Assembly (NCBI RefSeq): GCF_001886265.1
Contig: NZ_JXLE01000002.1
Coordinates: 172,418-236,417, forward strand
DNA: 64,000 nucleotides
Direction: 5' to 3'
Source: Enterococcus thailandicus
GTDB lineage: Bacteria > Bacillota > Bacilli > Lactobacillales > Enterococcaceae
Below are positions 60,674 to 64,000 of this stretch, piece after piece. Within the stretch, counting starts at the first letter, position 1. Every line of letters begins with the position of its first letter. Position numbers and translations under genes: made by a program. Below the pieces are notes generated by a model. The model ran no database searches. It was not told the origin of the DNA and saw only the letters and a program-made list of their open reading frames with translations.

Positions 60674-61444
60674 TTAATCAAGAACTTCCTCAAAAAATTG
60701 TAATAAATCACTCATTGATAAGTTTTGTTTTTCTTGTGCATTCAAATCTTGAACAATTCGTCCCTTTTGTAAAACAATCAATCGGTTTCCATAATTTAAT
60801 GCATCTTCCATTCGATGAGTAATCATCAAACAAGTTAATTTTTGTTCCGTGATTCGGCGGTTGGTTAGTTCCATTAATGATTTCGCTGTTTTAGGATCTA
60901 AAGCCGCTGTGTGTTCGTCTAACAGCAATAGTTCTGGTACTCGAATCGTTGCCATCAATAAACTTAACGCTTGGCGCTGTCCGCCAGAAAGTTCACCTGC
61001 TGGCGTATCTAAATGTGTTTCCAATCCATTTCCGACTTCTTGACACAGTTGGTAGAAAAATTCTTTTTGTTTTTTTAAATTTCTCAGGTGTAAAGGACGC
61101 TTTTGTCCACGTTTTTGTGCTAACAATAAATTTTCAGCAACAGTCATTCGCGGCGCTGTTCCCATTTTAGGATCTTGAAACACACGTGCCAGAAACGCTG
61201 CACGTTTTTCTTCGGAATCTTTCGTAATCACTCGATCTTTAAACAAAATACTGCCTTGAGAAAGTTGCAGTGTCCCCGCAATTGTATTGAATAGCGTGCT
61301 TTTACCTGCCCCATTTCCGCCTAAGACAGTAATAAAATCTCCTTCATTGATTGAGAGGTTGATATCTTCAAGTAAAACTTTATTTTCATTCAGTCCATTA
61401 TTCACAACTTTTTTTCCATTTTGGATGGTTAAGATTGCTGTCAT
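60674..61444 (-). CDS. trpZ: ABC transporter ATPase, probable tryptophan importer component
   Basis: This 256-residue ATPase shows Walker A VLGGNGAGKSTLFNTIAG (about 40-57), Q-loop VFQDPKMG, signature ELSGGQRQALSLLMA (about 154-168), Walker B LLLLDEHTAALDP (note DEH instead of the usual DEP) and the switch His in MITHRMEDAL. It is the last gene of a three-gene operon with a PF04392-type binding protein and a branched-type permease. That combination is the TrpXYZ plan known from streptococci, and the Trp-codon leader upstream supports tryptophan as cargo. The symbol is by analogy. Confidence 0.85.
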   Translation of the reverse strand: MTAILTIQNGKKVVNNGLNENKVLLEDINLSINEGDFITVLGGNGAGKSTLFNTIAGTLQLSQGSILFKDRVITKDSEEKRAAFLARVFQDPKMGTAPRMTVAENLLLAQKRGQKRPLHLRNLKKQKEFFYQLCQEVGNGLETHLDTPAGELSGGQRQALSLLMATIRVPELLLLDEHTAALDPKTAKSLMELTNRRITEQKLTCLMITHRMEDALNYGNRLIVLQKGRIVQDLNAQEKQNLSMSDLLQFFEEVLD

Positions 61445-62329
61445 TTATTTTGCCTCCTTCTCAAAGCCCGTTTTTAGATTCAGCGCTTTTTTCACTTGCG
61501 GAATCATCAAACAAAACGCAAGAATGATTGCTGAGAATAGTTTCAAGTAAGTTGTATCAAAACCTAATTTAATAACGATCAAAATCAATAATTGATAAAT
61601 AATACTACCAACAACAATAGCAATCAACCGTTCCGCCAATGTTAACTCTTGAAAAATCACTTCGCCAATAATGATCGAAGCAAGACCTATAACGATTACA
61701 CCAATTCCCTTATTTACATCTGCATAACCATCATTTTGAGCAATTAATGCACCAGAAAGAGCTATCACCCCATTTGATAACGTTAACCCCAAAATTTTCA
61801 TTCGATCTGTTTTAATTCCCAAAGAACGTGCCATCGTTTCATTATCCCCTGTTGCAATGTATCCTTGACCTAAATCTGTATTGAAGAAAAACAACAGAAT
61901 AGAAATAATCACACCTAACGCAATTAAACCTAACAAAACTGTATCAAAATAATTTGGTAGTTGAAGTCTTTGGAAACTATCTTGTAAAATGGGCCGATTC
62001 AATAAAGAAAGGTTAGGTGTTTTCATCACATATAGAATCACTGAATTCAAACCAGACATTACTAGAATTCCAGCAAGGATAACGGGAATCTTTCCTTTTG
62101 TATAAAGCAAACCAGTTACCAAGCCGGCTACCATTCCTGCTCCTACTCCTAAAAGTGTAGCAAAAATCGGTGCTACCCCATTCGTAATCGCAGTCACACA
62201 AACGGCTGCACCCAACGGAAATGACCCTTCTGTTGTCATATCAGGAAAATCAAGAATTCGATAAGTCATAAAAATGCCCAAACCCAAAATGGCCCAAAGC
62301 ATTCCTTGTGAAATAGATGAGACGATCAT
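61445..62329 (-). CDS. trpY: ABC transporter permease, probable tryptophan importer component
   Basis: This 294-residue integral membrane protein has about eight helices, related to the branched-chain amino acid (LivH-like) permeases. It starts VSSISQGMLWAILGLGIFMTYRILDFPDMTTEGSFPLGAAV, the typical opening of permeases paired with PF04392 binding proteins, and contains GDNETMARSLGIKTDRMKILGLTLSNGVIALSGALIAQNDGYADVNKGIGVIVIGLASIIIGEVIF, the family's core. It overlaps the binding-protein gene by 4 bp and directly abuts the ATPase gene, so the three are translationally coupled. Confidence 0.88.
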   Translation of the reverse strand: MIVSSISQGMLWAILGLGIFMTYRILDFPDMTTEGSFPLGAAVCVTAITNGVAPIFATLLGVGAGMVAGLVTGLLYTKGKIPVILAGILVMSGLNSVILYVMKTPNLSLLNRPILQDSFQRLQLPNYFDTVLLGLIALGVIISILLFFFNTDLGQGYIATGDNETMARSLGIKTDRMKILGLTLSNGVIALSGALIAQNDGYADVNKGIGVIVIGLASIIIGEVIFQELTLAERLIAIVVGSIIYQLLILIVIKLGFDTTYLKLFSAIILAFCLMIPQVKKALNLKTGFEKEAK

Positions 62330-63375
62330 TTGTCTTCCTCCTTTGAACTTTCAGTTGATTTTGTTGACTCCTGTGTCACACTTTTAGCCTTTTCTTTTAC
62401 CTCTTCAGGAATCGTGACACCTAAGCGAGCTGCTTGCTCTTGATTGATGATAATATCACCTTTATCAAAGGTATAAACAGGTGTCGTAGCTGCTTCATTT
62501 TTTCCTAGTGCAAGTTTTGCAGCCATTTTGCCACTTTGAACACCTAATTGGTATTGATTGATCCCAATTGTTGCCAGACCACCTTGTTCAACCATTGTAT
62601 CAACTGATGGAATAACGGGAATTTGTTCTTTGTTTGCTTCCTTGATAACTGTTTGCATCGCATTGGCAATCGTGTTGTCCAAAGGAATATAGATCACATC
62701 AACAGATTGACTCATGACTTGAACTGTTTGTGCAATCTCATTTGTTGAAGGTACTGCATATTTTGTCACTGTCAAACCAGCTTCTTTTGCAGCAGCTTCC
62801 GCTTGCGCAACTTGATATTTAGAATTATCTTCCGATGACGCATAAAGAATTCCGATTCTTTTGGCTTGTGGTAGTAAGGTTGTAGCTAATTGGATTTGAG
62901 CACTGACAGGCGGCTGATCAGAAACACCGGTCACATTTTTTCCCGGCTTCTCTAAGGACTCAACTAATCCTGCCCCAACTGGATCTGTTACAGCGCCTAG
63001 CACCACTGGAATCTCACTTGTAGTATTTGCTAATGCTTGTGCTGCAGGTGTTGCAATTCCAATTAGTGCCGCTGGATTTGCTTGAACAAGTTGTTGGCTC
63101 ATCGTCGCTAATTTGCTTTGATCGGCTTGACCATTTTGAAAGTTTATTTTAAGATTTTTTCCTTCAACCAATCCTTCTTCTTTCAACCCATCCTTGATTC
63201 CGCGATAAATTTCATCTAATGCTGGATGACTGACATATTGTAAAACACCGATTTCTTTTACTTCCGTTGTTGCTGGAGCTGCACTTTTCGTCTCAGCCAT
63301 TTTTTCGTAAACGAAACTACCAATCAAGTAGATTCCCAGTAGCGCTACGACCGCTATCAATCGTTTATTTTTCAT
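62326..63375 (-). CDS. trpX: ABC transporter substrate-binding protein (PF04392 type), probable tryptophan-binding
   Basis: This 349-residue protein has an N-terminal hydrophobic segment (about 5-23, LIAVVALLGIYLIGSFVYE) with no lipobox Cys, so it is likely anchored by an uncleaved helix. It continues as a two-lobed binding domain (EIGVLQYVSHPALDEIYRGIKDGLKEEGL, then LVQANPAALIGIATPAAQALAN, IPVVLGAVTDPVGAGLVESLEKPGKNVTGVSD). A Lys/Glu/Ser-rich tail ends it. First structural gene after the Trp attenuator. Tryptophan as ligand is inferred from the leader peptide and family, not from binding residues. Confidence 0.86.
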   Translation of the reverse strand: MKNKRLIAVVALLGIYLIGSFVYEKMAETKSAAPATTEVKEIGVLQYVSHPALDEIYRGIKDGLKEEGLVEGKNLKINFQNGQADQSKLATMSQQLVQANPAALIGIATPAAQALANTTSEIPVVLGAVTDPVGAGLVESLEKPGKNVTGVSDQPPVSAQIQLATTLLPQAKRIGILYASSEDNSKYQVAQAEAAAKEAGLTVTKYAVPSTNEIAQTVQVMSQSVDVIYIPLDNTIANAMQTVIKEANKEQIPVIPSVDTMVEQGGLATIGINQYQLGVQSGKMAAKLALGKNEAATTPVYTFDKGDIIINQEQAARLGVTIPEEVKEKAKSVTQESTKSTESSKEEDK

Positions 63376-63467
63376 TTTTTTCCTCCTGTTAATAACTAGT
63401 TATTTTTGCTATGAACGATAACAATGTTTTAATAAATTGTTTTATTATTAAGCAAACCCAACAAAAA

Positions 63468-63497
63468 AAGGACAATTCCTTTTACGGTATTGTCCTT
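63468..63497 (-). terminator. Second tandem terminator of the Trp attenuator
   Basis: AAGGACAAT (63497-63489 on the minus strand) pairs with ATTGTCCTT (63476-63468) and is followed by seven T. It lies about 90 bp before the trpX start and adds a second barrier to read-through. Confidence 0.85.
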
Positions 63498-63504
63498 AGT
63501 GCAC

Positions 63505-63532
63505 AAAAAACCGCATAGAAGTCTCTATGCGG
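63505..63532 (-). terminator. Attenuator terminator with alternative pairing partner
   Basis: CCGCATAGA and TCTATGCGG form a 9-bp stem with a 4-nt loop and a six-T run (A6 at 63505-63510). Its 5' arm GCATAGAGAC can pair 9/10 with GTATCTATGC, the 3' arm of the upstream hairpin, so terminator and antiterminator exclude each other. Confidence 0.88.
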
Positions 63533-63552
63533 TAGTCAAATTTCTTGTCTAG

Positions 63553-63597
63553 CATAGATACAAACTTTAGATTGTTCTCTAAAAAGTCGTATCTATG
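63553..63597 (-). promoter_or_regulatory. Attenuator hairpin 1 (protector)
   Basis: CATAGATAC (63597-63589) pairs with GTATCTATG (63561-63553), with an inner TTTAGA/TCTAAA stem. It competes with the antiterminator pairing described for 63505-63532. Confidence 0.8.
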
Positions 63598-63619
63598 GGA
63601 AGGTCGCCATCAATACAAC

Positions 63620-63682
63620 TCATCTACGCCAGTTACGCCATGCTTTATTGTTTCCTAGTAAAGTTTGGTTTGATAAGTTCAT
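63620..63682 (-). CDS. Tryptophan leader peptide
   Basis: A 20-codon frame with site AAAGGGTGA encodes MNLSNQTLLGNNKAWRNWRR, with Trp at residues 15 and 18 close to the stop codon. It starts about 27 nt after the predicted transcription start, and its stop is 22 nt before hairpin 1. This is the arrangement of ribosome-mediated attenuators for amino acid genes. It is too short for standard gene finders. Confidence 0.88.
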   Translation of the reverse strand: MNLSNQTLLGNNKAWRNWRR

Positions 63683-63715
63683 TGTGGTTCACCCTTTCGT
63701 CAAATAATTGATTTA

Positions 63716-63744
63716 AGTCTAATCGAATTTTTTTTATTCGTCAA
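63716..63744 (-). promoter_or_regulatory. Promoter of the Trp leader/trpXYZ transcript
   Basis: On the minus strand TTGACG (63744-63739) and TAGACT (63721-63716) are separated by exactly 17 bp, near the sigma-A consensus, and point to a start near 63709. Confidence 0.85.
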
Positions 63745-63767
63745 TAGAAATATTTACATTGTGCAAA

Positions 63768-64000
63768 TTATTGTGTTGAGTCTGTTGTCATTTCAAGTTC
63801 AAGCTTTTTAATATTTGCTAATGGAAGGCGATTCAACTCCGGTACTAATTCTTTCGAAACATCCGTGATTCCTTCCTTACCAATAACGACTCGGTTCGTC
63901 TCCTTACCGCCATCAAAAAAAATAAATGTGATTTGTTCCCTGTTGATCCCATACTCTTTTTCTTCCTCAGCAACGTCATAAACGAGAGGATAAAAATAAA
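63768..64000 (-). CDS. C-terminal part of a hypothetical protein, start beyond window
   Basis: The minus-strand frame enters at the window edge and ends at TAA 63768. It reads YFYPLVYDVAEEEKEYG, then INREQITFIFFDGGKETNRV, GKEGITDVSKELVPEL and NIKKLELEMTTDSTQ, 76 codons in all. The composition is that of a soluble alpha/beta domain with an acidic tail. I do not recognise the family. Its stop lies just upstream of the Trp leader promoter, so it is a separate transcription unit. Confidence 0.65.
   Translation of the reverse strand, partial: YFYPLVYDVAEEEKEYGINREQITFIFFDGGKETNRVVIGKEGITDVSKELVPELNRLPLANIKKLELEMTTDSTQ

Noticed and set aside
63620-63700. AGGGTGAACCAC before the Trp leader looks like the T-box motif AGGGTGGNACCGCG
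   Set aside because: It lies only about 10-20 nt after the predicted transcription start and about 150 nt before the terminator, while a T-box sequence sits directly next to its terminator after a long stem I. It works as the ribosome site of the leader peptide.

Overview
The window is chromosomal DNA of a low-GC Gram-positive bacterium, most likely an Enterococcus. The evidence is strong AGGAGG-type ribosome binding sites, AT-rich intergenic DNA, lipoproteins with lipobox signals, a contiguous aromatic pathway operon followed by an LCP (Psr-like) gene, a fumarate-type PyrD, DUF1189-containing maltodextrin transport genes, an Msr-type ABC-F gene with its leader peptide, and a bile salt hydrolase. 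A species rich in sugar loci and carrying menaquinone genes (for example of the E. avium group) fits, but the species call is inference. No rRNA, tRNA, CRISPR array or intact insertion sequence was seen. Layout: (1) 1-5.3 kb, a sugar ABC importer operon on the minus strand (binding protein, two permeases, a small membrane protein, a GH2 glycosidase cut by the window edge) with a divergent ArsR-type regulator. (2) 5.4-17.4 kb, an Mga-like regulator, pyrD, a Bcr-type efflux pump, a beta-glucoside unit (PTS IIC, GH3, LacI regulator, 20-bp perfect operator), a TetR/reductase divergent pair and a PadR/DUF1048 pair. (3) 17.5-19.2 kb, an Msr-like ABC-F gene behind a leader peptide (MTASMKLRIELLMTFS) and an attenuator terminator. 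(4) 19.2-25.5 kb, a maltodextrin operon (NplT-type amylase, MalE, MalF, MalG, DUF1189) with cre sites and LacI-type operators. (5) 25.6-33.4 kb, a menaquinone operon menB-E-F-D-H-C, with a divergent hotdog thioesterase that is probably MenI. (6) 33.4-36.4 kb, a MarR-controlled MFS pump and a YitT protein. (7) 36.5-47.9 kb, a LacI regulator, a GH94 phosphorylase resembling 1,2-beta-oligoglucan phosphorylase, a GH3 beta-glucosidase, an ABC importer and a divergent GH13_31 glucosidase. I read this as a beta-1,2-glucooligosaccharide utilisation locus. (8) 48-52.7 kb, an AT-rich accessory block: an orphan gene under a perfect SOS-box promoter, a decayed copy of its 3' end, a hairpin RNA candidate, bile salt hydrolase, a DUF4231/SLATT-like membrane protein, a 27-bp perfect inverted repeat, a gene remnant and a TolA-like repeat lipoprotein. 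(9) 52.8-60.3 kb, an LCP ligase and the shikimate operon aroE-F-B-C-A-K, in which tyrA and pheA, present at these positions in E. faecalis, are absent. (10) 60.7-63.7 kb, a TrpXYZ-like ABC importer preceded by a promoter, a 20-codon leader peptide with two Trp codons and mutually exclusive hairpins: a classical tryptophan attenuator. How the parts connect: the shikimate operon makes chorismate, which the men operon consumes, while the missing Tyr/Phe branch genes and the Trp-sensing importer suggest that aromatic amino acids are partly taken from the environment. The three binding-protein sugar importers all lack a local ATPase and presumably share one encoded elsewhere.
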